Positions 14,293-22,849 of a stretch of DNA of 41,532 bases are shown here, in pieces. A program made the translations under genes and the position numbers. Positions within the stretch are counted from its first letter, which is position 1. Each line of letters opens with the position of its first letter. Source of the stretch: DATHRK01 sp035513295 (GTDB lineage Bacteria > Gemmatimonadota > Gemmatimonadetes > Longimicrobiales > RSA9); assembly GCA_035513295.1 (NCBI GenBank), contig DATKCH010000093.1:1-41532 (forward strand), given 5' to 3'. A model generated the notes under the pieces. It worked only from the letters and a program-made list of their open reading frames with translations, was not told the DNA's origin and did no database searches.

Positions 14293-17200
14293 AGCTCCAG
14301 GGACTCGCACTGCAGGGGTTCAAGTCCTTCGCGGACCGGACCGAGCTCACCTTCCACGATGGCGTGACCGCCATCGTCGGCCCCAACGGATCCGGCAAGT
14401 CGAACATCAGCGACGCCATCCGGTGGGTGCTGGGCGAGCAGCGCGCCTCAGCGATCCGGAGCGGGCGCATGGACGACGCCATCTTCTCCGGCACCGCCGA
14501 GCGCAAGCGCCTGAGCCGCGCCGAGGTCGCGTTGAGATTCTCCAACGACACCCGCCGGATGGCCGTGCCCTACGACTACGTCGAACTGGGTCGCGTCGTG
14601 TACCGCGAGTCCGGCAGTGAGTACCGCCTGAACGGCAACGTCGTACGCCTCAAGGATGTCGTGGACGCGTGCCGTGATACGGGATTGGGCGCGAACTCCT
14701 ACGCGGTTATCGAGCAGCGCATGGTGGACGCCATCCTGTCCGACCGCGCCGAAGAGCGCCGCGAGCTGTTCGAGGAGGCCGCCGGCATAGGCCGCTACAA
14801 GGATCGCAGGCGCGTGGCGGAGCGCCGGTTGGAGAGCGCCGAGGCAGACCTGGAGCGGCTGGAAGACCTCATCGGCGAGGTGCGCACCAAGGTGCGCAGC
14901 CTCTCGCGTCAGCGGGGCCGCGCGGAGCGCTACATAGAGCTGCGCGACCGGCGCCTGTCGCTCGAGATCACGCTCGTGGAGCGCGACCTCGCCGACGCCG
15001 ACGATGAACTGGGACGTCTGGACGGGCGGCTCGCGGAGATGGGCGGCGATTCGCCGCAGGAGAGGGCCGCGCTGAGCCGCGTGGACGCCGATCTGGAGCG
15101 AGGCCGCATCGAGCTCGCGGAACTGAGCCGGGAGCGTGGCGGCGTCGCCGAGCGGCTCGCGCGGGTGAACCGCCTGATCGCCGACCGCGAGCGCGCCATC
15201 GCGGTGGGCGACGAGCGCGCGGCGCACGCCGAGCGGCGGCTCGGCCAGCTCGAGGCCGAGCGCGTGGAGCTGCGCGCCGCCCGCACCGCCTACGCACGGG
15301 AGATCGAGGAGCTGCGCGCCGAGCGCGCCGAGCGCGCAGCCGAGCTGGAGCGGGCCAACGACGAGGTCAAGGCCGCGTTCGCCCGGCAGCAGGAGCTGCG
15401 CGCGGGGCTCGCCGCCGCGCGCGCCGAAGACGTGGCGCTACGCGAGCGCGACGAGGACATCAACCGGCGGCTCGCGGAGCTGCGCGCGACGGTGGCGGAG
15501 TCGGAGGCGCGCGCACGCGAGGCCGCCGAGCGCGGCGAGCGGCTGGCCGAGGAATCAGCCCTGCTCGAGGGCGAGCTCGCCACGCTGGGCCAGCAGGGCG
15601 ACCTGTTCGAGGAGCGCAGCCGCAAGATCGGCCGCGAGATCGACGAGTTGGAGGAGGCGCGCGCCGCGGCCGCCACGACGCTCGAACGGGCGCGCGCGGA
15701 GGAGACGGTAGCGCGCGCCGAACGCGCCGACACCGAGGAGCGCGCGCGCAGGCTCGCCGCGCGGCTGGCCGCGCTGGAGGTGGAGACGAGCGAGTACCAG
15801 GGTTATACCCCGGGCGTCGCGCGGCTGCTCGCGGAGCGCGCCGAGCTCGACGGCATCGCCGGCGCGCTGGCCGAGGTGGTCGAGCTCGCGGGGGACGAGG
15901 CGCCCGCCGTCGAGGCCGCGATGGCATCGCTGCTGCAGGCGGTCGTGGTCGAGGACGCGGCCGCCGCCCGCAAGGCGCGCGCGTGGCTCGACGCGCTCCC
16001 CGACAGCGCCGGCGTCGTGGCGATCCTCGAACGCGCCGAGGTGGGCAAGGCCGAGGCGCTGCTGGCCGCCCTCACCTTCGGCGGCACGGCCCCAGACGAG
16101 CCGTTCCTCACGGGCCGGCGCGAGCGACTCGCCGAGCTGCGCGCCGGCGTGAAGCAGGTCGCCGGGGCGGCGCGCGCGGCCGCCACGGAGGCCGAGCGCC
16201 TCACCGGACTGGTCACCACGCTGGACGCCGCGCTGCGGGGCGAGGAGGAGCGGCTGCGCGAGGCGCTCCACCGGCTGCGCGAGGCGGAGTCCGAGGAGAG
16301 CACGCGCTCCGGCCTGCTGGGGCGCACGCGCCGCCAGCGCGAGGAGATGGAGGCGGGCGCCAGGGCCGCCGCCGCCGCCCGGCGCGATGCCCAGAACGTC
16401 GGCGAACGGGCGCGCGCCGAGCACGCGGAGCTGGAAGGGGAGCTGGACGAGCACCGGAACGCGCGCTTCCAGGCCGCGCGCCGTCTCGCCGAGGCCGAAG
16501 GCGAGTGGGAGGCCGCCCGCGACAGGGAGAGCGAGTTGCGGGTCCTGCAAGCTCGCGCCGAGGGAGCGCTGTCCGGGGCCGAGCGCCGCCTCACCGACGC
16601 CGAGGAAGCGGACCGCCGCGCGCAGCGGCGTCTCCAGGCGGTGGACCTGGAAGAGCGCGAGAGCCGGTCGCTCGCGCAGGAGACCGCGCGGATGCGCGGC
16701 GAGCTGGCCGCGGAGCTCGAGGAGCTGTTCGGCGACCGCGACCGGGCGGCGGGCGACCTCCGCGGCAGGGACGAGCGCCTCGCCGCCCGCGGCGACGAGG
16801 TCACCGGGCTCGAGGCGCGCGCGCGGGAGCTGCGACGCACCGTCGAGTCGCGCTCCGAGGAGCGGCACCGGATCGAGCTGCGCCGCACCGAGCTGGACGG
16901 CTTGCGCCGCAACGCGCGCGAGCGCCTGGAGGCGGAGTGGGGGCGCCCGTTCGAGCGCCTCGTCGCCGATGCCGAGAGGCTGGAGATCATCGACCTGGAG
17001 TCCATGCGCGCTGAGCTGTCGCAGGTCAGCGCCGACATCGACCGGCTGGGCCCGATCAACATGCTGGCGCAGGAGGAGCACGCGGAGGAGAGCGAGCGGC
17101 TGGACTTCCTCGAGACCCAGCACGCGGACCTGGTGAAGGCGCGCGACGAGCTGCGCACCGCCATTCGCCGGATCAACCGCGCCGCCCTGGACCTGTTCCA

Positions 17201-17672
17201 CGACACCTTCGGAAAGGTCCGCGAGAACTTCCGGCGTACCTTCGTGACCCTGTTCGAGGGCGGCGAGTGCGACCTCTGGTTGGCCGACGAAACCGATCCA
17301 CTCGAATCTCCCATCGAGATCTCGGCCTCCCCGCGCGGCAAGCGGACGCAGCGCATCGACCTGCTCAGCGGCGGCGAGCGCGCGCTCACCTCGCTCGCGC
17401 TGCTGTTCGCGATCTACCTGGTCAAGCCCGCGCCGTTCTGCGTGCTGGATGAGGTGGACGCGCCCCTGGACGAGGCCAACATCGGCCGCTTCGTGGCGAT
17501 GCTGGAGGAGTTCAAGAAGGACACGCAGTTCATCGTCGTGACGCACAACCCGCGCACCATGGAGGCGGCCGACTACATCTACGGCGTGACCATGGAGGAG
17601 CCGGGCGTGAGCACGATCGTGGGTGTCCAGCTGGACGAGATGCTGATGGTTCCGGAGGCCGCGGTCGTCTAG
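14289..17672 (+). CDS. smc: Chromosome partition protein SMC, short hinge
   Basis: Condensin ATPase that organises and segregates chromosomes. 1127 residues; most bacterial SMCs have about 1180-1200. N-terminal head: Walker A GPNGSGKSN near 31-40, then RVVYRESGSEYRLNG and DTGLGANSYAVIEQ. A very long Glu/Arg/Ala coiled coil follows on both sides of the hinge. C-terminal head: signature LLSGGERALTSLALLFAIY and Walker B FCVLDEVDAPLDEAN, then FIVVTHNPRTM. The hinge (about 503-610) keeps its first half (GIAGALAEVVEL to LLQAVVVEDAAAARKAR). After GVVAILER it jumps almost directly to GRRERLAEL, so about 60 residues of the usual second half seem absent. Reading frame is intact on both sides. GTG start overlaps the SPOR gene stop by four bases. 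Confidence 0.95.
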   Translation: MKLQGLALQGFKSFADRTELTFHDGVTAIVGPNGSGKSNISDAIRWVLGEQRASAIRSGRMDDAIFSGTAERKRLSRAEVALRFSNDTRRMAVPYDYVELGRVVYRESGSEYRLNGNVVRLKDVVDACRDTGLGANSYAVIEQRMVDAILSDRAEERRELFEEAAGIGRYKDRRRVAERRLESAEADLERLEDLIGEVRTKVRSLSRQRGRAERYIELRDRRLSLEITLVERDLADADDELGRLDGRLAEMGGDSPQERAALSRVDADLERGRIELAELSRERGGVAERLARVNRLIADRERAIAVGDERAAHAERRLGQLEAERVELRAARTAYAREIEELRAERAERAAELERANDEVKAAFARQQELRAGLAAARAEDVALRERDEDINRRLAELRATVAESEARAREAAERGERLAEESALLEGELATLGQQGDLFEERSRKIGREIDELEEARAAAATTLERARAEETVARAERADTEERARRLAARLAALEVETSEYQGYTPGVARLLAERAELDGIAGALAEVVELAGDEAPAVEAAMASLLQAVVVEDAAAARKARAWLDALPDSAGVVAILERAEVGKAEALLAALTFGGTAPDEPFLTGRRERLAELRAGVKQVAGAARAAATEAERLTGLVTTLDAALRGEEERLREALHRLREAESEESTRSGLLGRTRRQREEMEAGARAAAAARRDAQNVGERARAEHAELEGELDEHRNARFQAARRLAEAEGEWEAARDRESELRVLQARAEGALSGAERRLTDAEEADRRAQRRLQAVDLEERESRSLAQETARMRGELAAELEELFGDRDRAAGDLRGRDERLAARGDEVTGLEARARELRRTVESRSEERHRIELRRTELDGLRRNARERLEAEWGRPFERLVADAERLEIIDLESMRAELSQVSADIDRLGPINMLAQEEHAEESERLDFLETQHADLVKARDELRTAIRRINRAALDLFHDTFGKVRENFRRTFVTLFEGGECDLWLADETDPLESPIEISASPRGKRTQRIDLLSGGERALTSLALLFAIYLVKPAPFCVLDEVDAPLDEANIGRFVAMLEEFKKDTQFIVVTHNPRTMEAADYIYGVTMEEPGVSTIVGVQLDEMLMVPEAAVV

Positions 17673-17745
17673 GAGGCACCGCGGGAACGATCGCGGCACC
17701 CGCGCGTTGTAGACCCGTCTTCTCCGCTCGCCTAGATTCCCCGCC

Positions 17746-18801
17746 ATGCTCGTCGTCATGAACCACACCGCGTCCGACGCGGACGTCCGTCGGGTCGTCG
17801 ACACCATCGAGGAGATGGGGTACGACGCACGGCCCATCCCCGGGCGCCAGCGCACCGCGATCGGCCTCATCGGCAACGACGGAAAGGTGGACGGCGGGCG
17901 CCTGGAGTCACTGCCGGGGGTGCTCCAGGTCTTCCACATCACCCAGCCCTACAAGCAGGTCTCGCGCGAGTGGCGCGAGGAGTCGACGGTGGTGGAACTG
18001 GAGAACGGGACCCGCATCGGCGCCGAGGACGTCGTCGTGATGGCGGGCCCCTGCTCCGTCGAGTCGGAGGAGCAGATCGTCTCGATCGCGCACCGGCTGC
18101 GCGCGGACGGCGTGCGCGTCCTGCGCGGGGGCGCTTTCAAACCGCGCACCTCGCCCTACTCCTTCCAGGGTCTCGGCGTGGAGGGACTCAAGCACCTGGC
18201 GCGCGCCCGCGATGAGACGGGCATGGCGGTCGTCACCGAGGCGCTCGAGCCGGACATGGTGGACGTCGTCGCGGAGCACGCCGACATCATCCAGATCGGC
18301 GCGCGCAACATGCAGAACTACCCGCTCCTGCGGCGCGCGGGCCGGTCCGGCAAGCCGATCCTGCTGAAGCGCGGCCCCGCGGCGACCATCAAGGAGCTGC
18401 TGCTGTCGGCCGAATACCTGCTCGCCGAGGGCAACGACGACGTGATGCTGTGCGAGCGCGGCGTGCGCGGTTTCGACTCGCACACGCGCAACCTGCTGGA
18501 CCTGACCGCGATCCCCGTCGTCAAGGCGCTCAGCCACCTGCCCATCCTCGCCGACCCGAGTCACGGCACCGGGCTGCGCGCGAAAGTGACGCCCATGGCC
18601 CGGGCCGCCGTCGCCGCCGGAGCGGACGGTCTCATGGTGGAGGTGCATCCCGACCCGGATCGGGCGCTCTCCGACGGCGCTCAGTCGCTGCACCCCCACC
18701 AGTTCGAAGAACTGATGGGGCAGATCGACCACATCGCCAGGGCGATCGGCCGGCGGCTGGCCAAGCCGCTGCCGGCGCGGGAGCTGGTCGCGGAAGGCTG
18801 A
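17746..18801 (+). CDS. aroF: 3-deoxy-7-phosphoheptulonate (DAHP) synthase, type I-beta with N-terminal regulatory domain
   Basis: Condenses PEP and erythrose 4-phosphate, the first step of the shikimate pathway; cytosolic. 351 residues. The N-terminal ferredoxin-like regulatory domain (about 1-70, MLVVMNHTASDADVRRVV) is the arrangement of the Thermotoga maritima enzyme, where it mediates Tyr/Phe feedback. The barrel carries AGPCSVES near 100, RGGAFKPRTSPYSFQGLG, QIGARNMQN, LKRGPAATIKE, and DPSHGTG near 268. A TAGATT box at 17733-17738, eight bases before the ATG, resembles a -10 element of a leaderless promoter, but no -35 at the right distance is seen. The symbol is generic for this class. 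Confidence 0.95.
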   Translation: MLVVMNHTASDADVRRVVDTIEEMGYDARPIPGRQRTAIGLIGNDGKVDGGRLESLPGVLQVFHITQPYKQVSREWREESTVVELENGTRIGAEDVVVMAGPCSVESEEQIVSIAHRLRADGVRVLRGGAFKPRTSPYSFQGLGVEGLKHLARARDETGMAVVTEALEPDMVDVVAEHADIIQIGARNMQNYPLLRRAGRSGKPILLKRGPAATIKELLLSAEYLLAEGNDDVMLCERGVRGFDSHTRNLLDLTAIPVVKALSHLPILADPSHGTGLRAKVTPMARAAVAAGADGLMVEVHPDPDRALSDGAQSLHPHQFEELMGQIDHIARAIGRRLAKPLPARELVAEG

Positions 18802-18866
18802 GCCGGGCCCGGCGCGCCGCTTAAACCCCCATTCCCGCGCCCCGTGCCGGACGGCACGCTGTCCCC

Positions 18867-19229
18867 ATGTCCGGATCGCACCGGCTCGGAGCGGCCGGCG
18901 AGAGCCTGGCCGCCGCATACCTGGCGGCGCGCGGGTACCGAATCCTGGAGCGGAACGTCCGTTCCGGTCGCGCGGAGGTCGATCTCATCGTGAGGCGCGG
19001 ACGCACGGTCGCGTTCGTCGAGGTGAAGACGCGCGCCGGGCCCGACTACGGCCACCCGCTGGAGGCGATCACCAGGGCCAAGCGACGCGAGATCGAGCGC
19101 GTGGCCGCGGCCTGGGTCCGCAACTCGGGGGCGCCGGGCGACGCCTACCGCTTCGACGCCGTGGCGATCACCTGGGACGGCCGCGGCGAGCCCGCGATCG
19201 AACACGTACCGGACGCGTGGCGCCGGTGA
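18867..19229 (+). CDS. yraN: UPF0102 family YraN-like nuclease-fold protein
   Basis: 120 residues, standard length. The pattern GAAGESLAAAYLAARGYRILERNVR, EVDLIVRRG and VAFVEVKTR matches the family and the PD-(D/E)xK nuclease core: E12, D39, E52 and K54 are in the expected order. Biochemical role is not firmly established for the family. Just upstream (18842-18857) is a small hairpin with 6-bp arms CGTGCC and GGCACG. Converges on the CoA-binding gene, and the two stops share one hairpin. Confidence 0.9.
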   Translation: MSGSHRLGAAGESLAAAYLAARGYRILERNVRSGRAEVDLIVRRGRTVAFVEVKTRAGPDYGHPLEAITRAKRREIERVAAAWVRNSGAPGDAYRFDAVAITWDGRGEPAIEHVPDAWRR

Positions 19230-19245
19230 GCCGGGTGCGGCTCAC
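19226..19245. terminator. Bidirectional hairpin carrying both convergent stop codons
   Basis: Perfect 8-bp arms GTGAGCCG (19226-19233) and CGGCTCAC (19238-19245) with a GGTG loop. The TGA of yraN (19227-19229) lies in the left arm. The minus-strand TGA of the CoA-binding gene (19244-19242) lies in the right arm. No T-run, so it may pause rather than terminate, or block 3' exonucleases. Confidence 0.5.
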
Positions 19246-19709
19246 GGCTCCGCGGGGGCCGGTCCGGCCTGGAGTCTCCGGTGCTCCACCATCAGGCAGC
19301 GGTCCTGCACGACCGTGATTCCCGCGCGCGCCAGCTCCTCGGCGACGGCGTCGTCGCGGATCCCGGCCTGGAACCAGACCGCGGCCGGGTCGGCCGCTAT
19401 GAGGTCCGCGGTGTGCGCCGGCAGGTCTTCGGAACGCCGAAAGACATCGACCAGGTCGATGGGGCGTGGAACATCGGCGACGGCCCGATACACCGGCTTG
19501 CCGAGGATGGAATCGATCCCGGGGTAATAGACCGGCACGGGGAGGATCTCGAAGCCGGCATCCAGGAGGTAGCGAGGGACATAGTGCGCGGGCTTCCAGG
19601 AGCGCGACTCGGGCTTGATGCCCAGCACCGCGATCCGGCGCGTGCCCGCCAGCAGTTCGCGGATCCCGGCATCTCCCGCAATCAGATACTCGCGCCAATC
19701 CCGCGCCAT
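19242..19709 (-). CDS. CoA-binding (Rossmann) domain protein, YccU-like
   Basis: 155 residues from the minus-strand ATG at 19709, preceded by an AGAGGGG purine stretch. Single CoA-binding domain as in the succinyl-CoA synthetase alpha N-terminus: RRIAVLGIKPESRSWKPAHYVPRYLLDAGFEILPV (split here as beta-alpha-beta), ILGKPVYRAVADVP, DLVDVFRRSEDLP, VWFQAGI, and the terminal VQDRCLMVEHRRL. These match YccU-type proteins, which bind CoA but have no settled physiological role. Its upstream region is shared with the divergent ffs gene: the minus-strand frame stays open through ffs, but a start there would not fit the family. Confidence 0.88.
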   Translation of the reverse strand: MARDWREYLIAGDAGIRELLAGTRRIAVLGIKPESRSWKPAHYVPRYLLDAGFEILPVPVYYPGIDSILGKPVYRAVADVPRPIDLVDVFRRSEDLPAHTADLIAADPAAVWFQAGIRDDAVAEELARAGITVVQDRCLMVEHRRLQAGPAPAEP

Positions 19710-19735
19710 GGACCCCTCTGACGACCCCGTCGCCG

Positions 19736-19764
19736 TTGACCCCCACTCCCGCCGTTGGTAACAT
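19736..19764 (+). promoter_or_regulatory. Promoter of the SRP RNA gene
   Basis: TTGACC (19736-19741), exact 17-base spacer, TAACAT (19759-19764). The first base of the SRP RNA outer stem (19770) is six bases after the -10 box, exactly where transcription should begin. Confidence 0.75.
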
Positions 19765-19769
19765 CCGCG

Positions 19770-19869
19770 GTGCCCCAGGACCACAGGGCGGAAGCCCGTG
19801 AACCCGGTCAGGACCCCGCAGGTAGCAGCCGTAAGCGTGGCGACCGTCGCTGTCGGCCCCCTGGGGCAC
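19770..19869 (+). ncRNA. ffs: Signal recognition particle RNA, small bacterial (4.5S) type
   Basis: About 100 bases folding as one long hairpin. The outer stem pairs GTGCCCCAGG (19770-19779) with CCTGGGGCAC (19860-19869), ten perfect pairs. The Ffh-binding core is present: GGTCAGGACC (19806-19815) opposite GGTAGCAGCC (19821-19830), containing the conserved GTCAGG and AGCAG internal-loop strands. The apical loop reads CCGCA instead of the usual GGAA-type tetraloop, a known place of variation but atypical. No Alu domain, so it is the short form. Placement right before dnaX-ybaB-recR matches Bacillus, where the SRP RNA gene precedes dnaX. Confidence 0.93.
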
Positions 19870-19969
19870 AACCTCATCTTTCCGTGATCCCGCCCCTAGG
19901 CCCGGTGCGCGCCCGCGGCGCCCGGGGCAGCGAGGCCATCCCGCGTTCCCGAGACGATCGGCAGTCGGC

Positions 19970-21772
19970 ATGAGTCGTACCGCGCTCGCGCGCACCTACC
20001 GGCCCCGCAGGTTCTCCGAGCTCGCCATGCAGGCGCACGTCGCGGAGACACTGCGCGCCGCGATCGTAGGCGGCCGCGTGGCGCACGCGTACCTGTTCAG
20101 CGGCCCGCGCGGCGTGGGCAAGACCACCGCGGCGCGGGTGCTCGCGATGGCGCTGAATTGCGCGCGCCGCGGCGAGGACGGGGAGCCGTGCGGGACGTGC
20201 GAGTCCTGCGAGCGCATATGGTCGGGCAAGGCGTCGCTGGACGTGGTGGAGATCGACGCCGCGTCGAACCGGGGCGTGGACGACGCACGCGAGCTACGCG
20301 AGCGCGCGATGTACGCCCCCTCCGATGCGGACCGGTACAAGGTCTACATCATCGACGAGGCGCACATGCTCACGCGCGAGGCGTGGAACGCGCTCCTCAA
20401 GATCCTCGAGGAGCCGCCGCCGCGCGTCGTGTTCGTGTTCGCCACCACCGAACCGCAGAAGATCCAGCAGGCCGCCCCGCCGATCCTTTCGCGCTGCCAG
20501 CGCTTCGACTTCCGCCGCATGAGCGTCCAGGCGATCGTCGATCGGCTGGAGACCGTCCTCGAAGCGGAGGGCGCCACGGTTCCCGAGGAAGCGCTGATCC
20601 CTCTGGCGAGGCGGGCGGAGGGCGGCATGCGCGACGCGCTGTCGCTGCTGGACCAGGTCATGGCGCTGGCCGGCGACGCCCTCGACGCCGAGGACGTGAC
20701 GCGGGTGCTCGGGCTGCCGAGCGACGCGCTCTACCTGGAAGCGCTGGACATCGTCGCCGACCGGCGCCACGGCGAGGTTTTCGGATTCGTGCGCCGCCTG
20801 CTGGACGAGGGCTTCGACCCCTCGGAGTTCCACCGAGGATTCGCCGAAGCGTTGCGCGACGCCCTCGCGATCAAGCTGGACGGCGCGGACACGGTGGATC
20901 TGCGCGCGGACGCCGTCCAGGAGCTCGCCGCCCGGGCCGAGCGCTTCGACGCGGGCGACCTGCTGCGCATGCTCGCGCTGGTGTCCGAGCTCGATCTGGA
21001 CGGGCGCTTCCGCAAGAGCGCCAACCCGCGCCTGCTGTTGGAAGCGCTCCTGCTGCGGATTACCCACCTGGACCGGACCGTCGACCTGGAGACGCTGCTG
21101 CGCGCCGCGGGGGAGGGACGCCTGGAGGCGCTGCAGGCGCCCTGGGGCAGGGCGCCTGCTCCGGCCGGCGACGCTGCGCCGCCTCCCGGCACGGCGTCGG
21201 CGGCGTCCGCCGCGCGACCCGCCGGTCCCTCGGCGCCGGTCGGGCGCCCCGCGGCTCCCTCCCTGACCGTCGCTTCCGGGGCCATCGCTGCGGAAGCCGT
21301 CGCTTCCGAGACCGCACCGCGCGAGCCGTCGGCCCCCCCGCCCCCGAAGGCGGAGTCCGGGGCACGCGCCGCCCCGGCATCCGGTGATCCGGTCGCGGCG
21401 GCGCGCGCGGCGTTCGCCGAGGTCACCAGGGTGGGAGGCGATTTGCCGCCCGGGATGGCCACGTTCCTGCGCGCCGCCGCGGTCGTCTCGGCTTCCCCTG
21501 GAGCGGTTCGCCTCGAGGTTCCGGCGGGCCCCGCCCGGGAGCTTCTGGAGACCGACGCCGGGGCCCGGCGGGCCCTGGAGGAACGGCTTTCGGAGCGCCT
21601 CGGCGGCCGCACCCGCGTCAGCCTCGCCTCCGGGATAGGGGACGCGGCTTCCTCGCCACAGGAGCGCCTGACCCCGGAAGCCTTGAAGCAACGGCAGATG
21701 CAGCGTCTCGTGGCCGAGGAACCAGCCCTGGCGAAGGCGGTAGAAGAACTGGACCTGGAACTGTTGGATTGA
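19970..21772 (+). CDS. dnaX: DNA polymerase III subunit gamma/tau
   Basis: Clamp-loader ATPase. 600 residues. RTYRPRRFSEL at the N-terminus, Walker A GPRGVGKTT from residue 45, the four-cysteine zinc module (C in LNCAR, then CGTCESC), Walker B YIIDEAHML, sensor 1 ATTEPQKI, and LSRCQRFDFRR. AAA+ domains I-II run to about 240 and the oligomerisation domain III to about 370. A long Ala/Pro linker (about 385-475) leads to a C-terminal tau-like region (about 475-600). I see no A-rich slippage site, so a frameshifted gamma form is not evident. ATG at 19970. Confidence 0.97.
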   Translation: MSRTALARTYRPRRFSELAMQAHVAETLRAAIVGGRVAHAYLFSGPRGVGKTTAARVLAMALNCARRGEDGEPCGTCESCERIWSGKASLDVVEIDAASNRGVDDARELRERAMYAPSDADRYKVYIIDEAHMLTREAWNALLKILEEPPPRVVFVFATTEPQKIQQAAPPILSRCQRFDFRRMSVQAIVDRLETVLEAEGATVPEEALIPLARRAEGGMRDALSLLDQVMALAGDALDAEDVTRVLGLPSDALYLEALDIVADRRHGEVFGFVRRLLDEGFDPSEFHRGFAEALRDALAIKLDGADTVDLRADAVQELAARAERFDAGDLLRMLALVSELDLDGRFRKSANPRLLLEALLLRITHLDRTVDLETLLRAAGEGRLEALQAPWGRAPAPAGDAAPPPGTASAASAARPAGPSAPVGRPAAPSLTVASGAIAAEAVASETAPREPSAPPPPKAESGARAAPASGDPVAAARAAFAEVTRVGGDLPPGMATFLRAAAVVSASPGAVRLEVPAGPARELLETDAGARRALEERLSERLGGRTRVSLASGIGDAASSPQERLTPEALKQRQMQRLVAEEPALAKAVEELDLELLD

Positions 21773-21832
21773 CCGGACATTCGAGGCTCGCCGAGACCGG
21801 CCCGCCGGACCGACGGAAGGCGCCGCGGGCGC

Positions 21833-21862
21833 TTGCACGTGTGCGGAACGGCCGGGTAGTTT
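21833..21862 (+). promoter_or_regulatory. Candidate promoter of ybaB-recR
   Basis: TTGCAC (21833-21838), 18-base spacer, TAGTTT (21857-21862), starting transcription near 21869. A GAAGG purine site lies just before ATG 21896. It would let ybaB and recR be transcribed apart from dnaX. Confidence 0.5.
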
Positions 21863-21895
21863 GGCGCTCCACCAATTAGCCGAAGGTTTCCCGAG

Positions 21896-22219
21896 ATGAC
21901 GAATTTGCAGCAGCTCCTCCAGATGGGTCAGCAGATGCAGGCCCGCATTTCGCAGATGCAGGAGGAGCTCGGCAATCAGACGGTGACCTGTACGAGCGGC
22001 GGCGGGATGGTGACCGCCGTAGCGGACGGGAAGTGCCGGATACGAGAGATCCGCATCGACCCATCAGTCGTGACGAAGGACGATGTGGAGATGCTCGAGG
22101 ACCTGGTGCTCGCGGCGGTGTCAGAGGCGCAGCAGCGAGCGCAGGGTCTCTACGACGACGAGATGAAGAAAATGGCCGGCGGCTTCCCGCTTCCGTTCGG
22201 CAACCTGCCGGGAATGTAG
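21896..22219 (+). CDS. ybaB: Nucleoid-associated protein YbaB/EbfC
   Basis: 107 residues, family length. Small dimeric DNA-binding protein of the dnaX-recR cluster. Shows the N-terminal helix QQLLQMGQQMQARISQMQEEL, the beta-strand VTCTSGGGMVTAVADGKCRIREIRIDP-type core (split by its Gly-Gly turn), and the C-terminal helix EMLEDLVLAAVSEAQQRA. Ends with a Gly/Pro/Met tail as usual. Starts 124 bases after dnaX behind its own candidate promoter. Confidence 0.95.
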   Translation: MTNLQQLLQMGQQMQARISQMQEELGNQTVTCTSGGGMVTAVADGKCRIREIRIDPSVVTKDDVEMLEDLVLAAVSEAQQRAQGLYDDEMKKMAGGFPLPFGNLPGM

Positions 22220-22241
22220 CGGACGGGATCGGCCTCCCACC

Positions 22242-22835
22242 TTGTCCGCGATCGAAGGGCTGATACGCGAGTTGGCGAAGCTGCCCGGCGTCGGGCGGAA
22301 GACGGCGCTGCGGTTGACCTATCACCTGCTCAAACGCCCGCCCGACGACATCCGCAAGCTCGCGGCGGCGCTCACCGAGGTCGTCGAGCGCGTACGCCCG
22401 TGCTCGCGCTGCGGCAATCCGAGCGAATCGGATCCATGCGGGTTGTGCGACAACCCGCGGCGGGACGCGAGCCTGATCTGCGTCGTGGAGGAGGCATCCG
22501 ACATCGGCGCGATCGAGGAGACGGGTCAGTACCGAGGCCTCTACCACGTGCTGGGCGGCAGCCTTTCGCCGCTGGACGGCATCGGTCCCGAGGAATTGAA
22601 TTTCAGGGGCCTGCTGGGGAGGCTGGGGAACGGCGCGGAGGTGCGTGAAGTCATAGTGGCCACGGACGCGAGCGTGGAAGGCGAAGCGACCGCTACCTAC
22701 CTTCACCACCTGGTCGCGGACACCGGCGTCCGGGTAACGCGACTGGCGCGCGGATTGCCGGTCGGGGGGCACCTGGAATACGCGGACGGCGTGACCATCG
22801 CGGAAGCGTTCGCGTCGAGGCGCGAAATCCATTGA
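22242..22835 (+). CDS. recR: Recombination protein RecR
   Basis: RecFOR-pathway protein that helps load RecA at gaps. 197 residues. Helix-hairpin-helix LAKLPGVGRKTALRL near the N-terminus, the C4 zinc finger CSRCGNPSESDPCGLC (about 53-68), then the Toprim domain with VVEEASDIGAIEE, YHVLGGSLSPLDGIGPEEL and ATDASVEGEATA. Start is a TTG at 22242; the family N-terminus IEGLIREL fits it, and no ATG or GTG suits better. Follows ybaB by 22 bases. Confidence 0.96.
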   Translation: MSAIEGLIRELAKLPGVGRKTALRLTYHLLKRPPDDIRKLAAALTEVVERVRPCSRCGNPSESDPCGLCDNPRRDASLICVVEEASDIGAIEETGQYRGLYHVLGGSLSPLDGIGPEELNFRGLLGRLGNGAEVREVIVATDASVEGEATATYLHHLVADTGVRVTRLARGLPVGGHLEYADGVTIAEAFASRREIH

Positions 22836-22849
22836 ACGGGAGAGAAATC

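Noticed and set aside
15555..17942. 795-codon open frame on the minus strand
   Set aside because: Antisense to smc; composition is low-complexity and no domain is visible.
20294..21838. 514-codon open frame on the minus strand
   Set aside because: Antisense to dnaX with no recognisable protein pattern.
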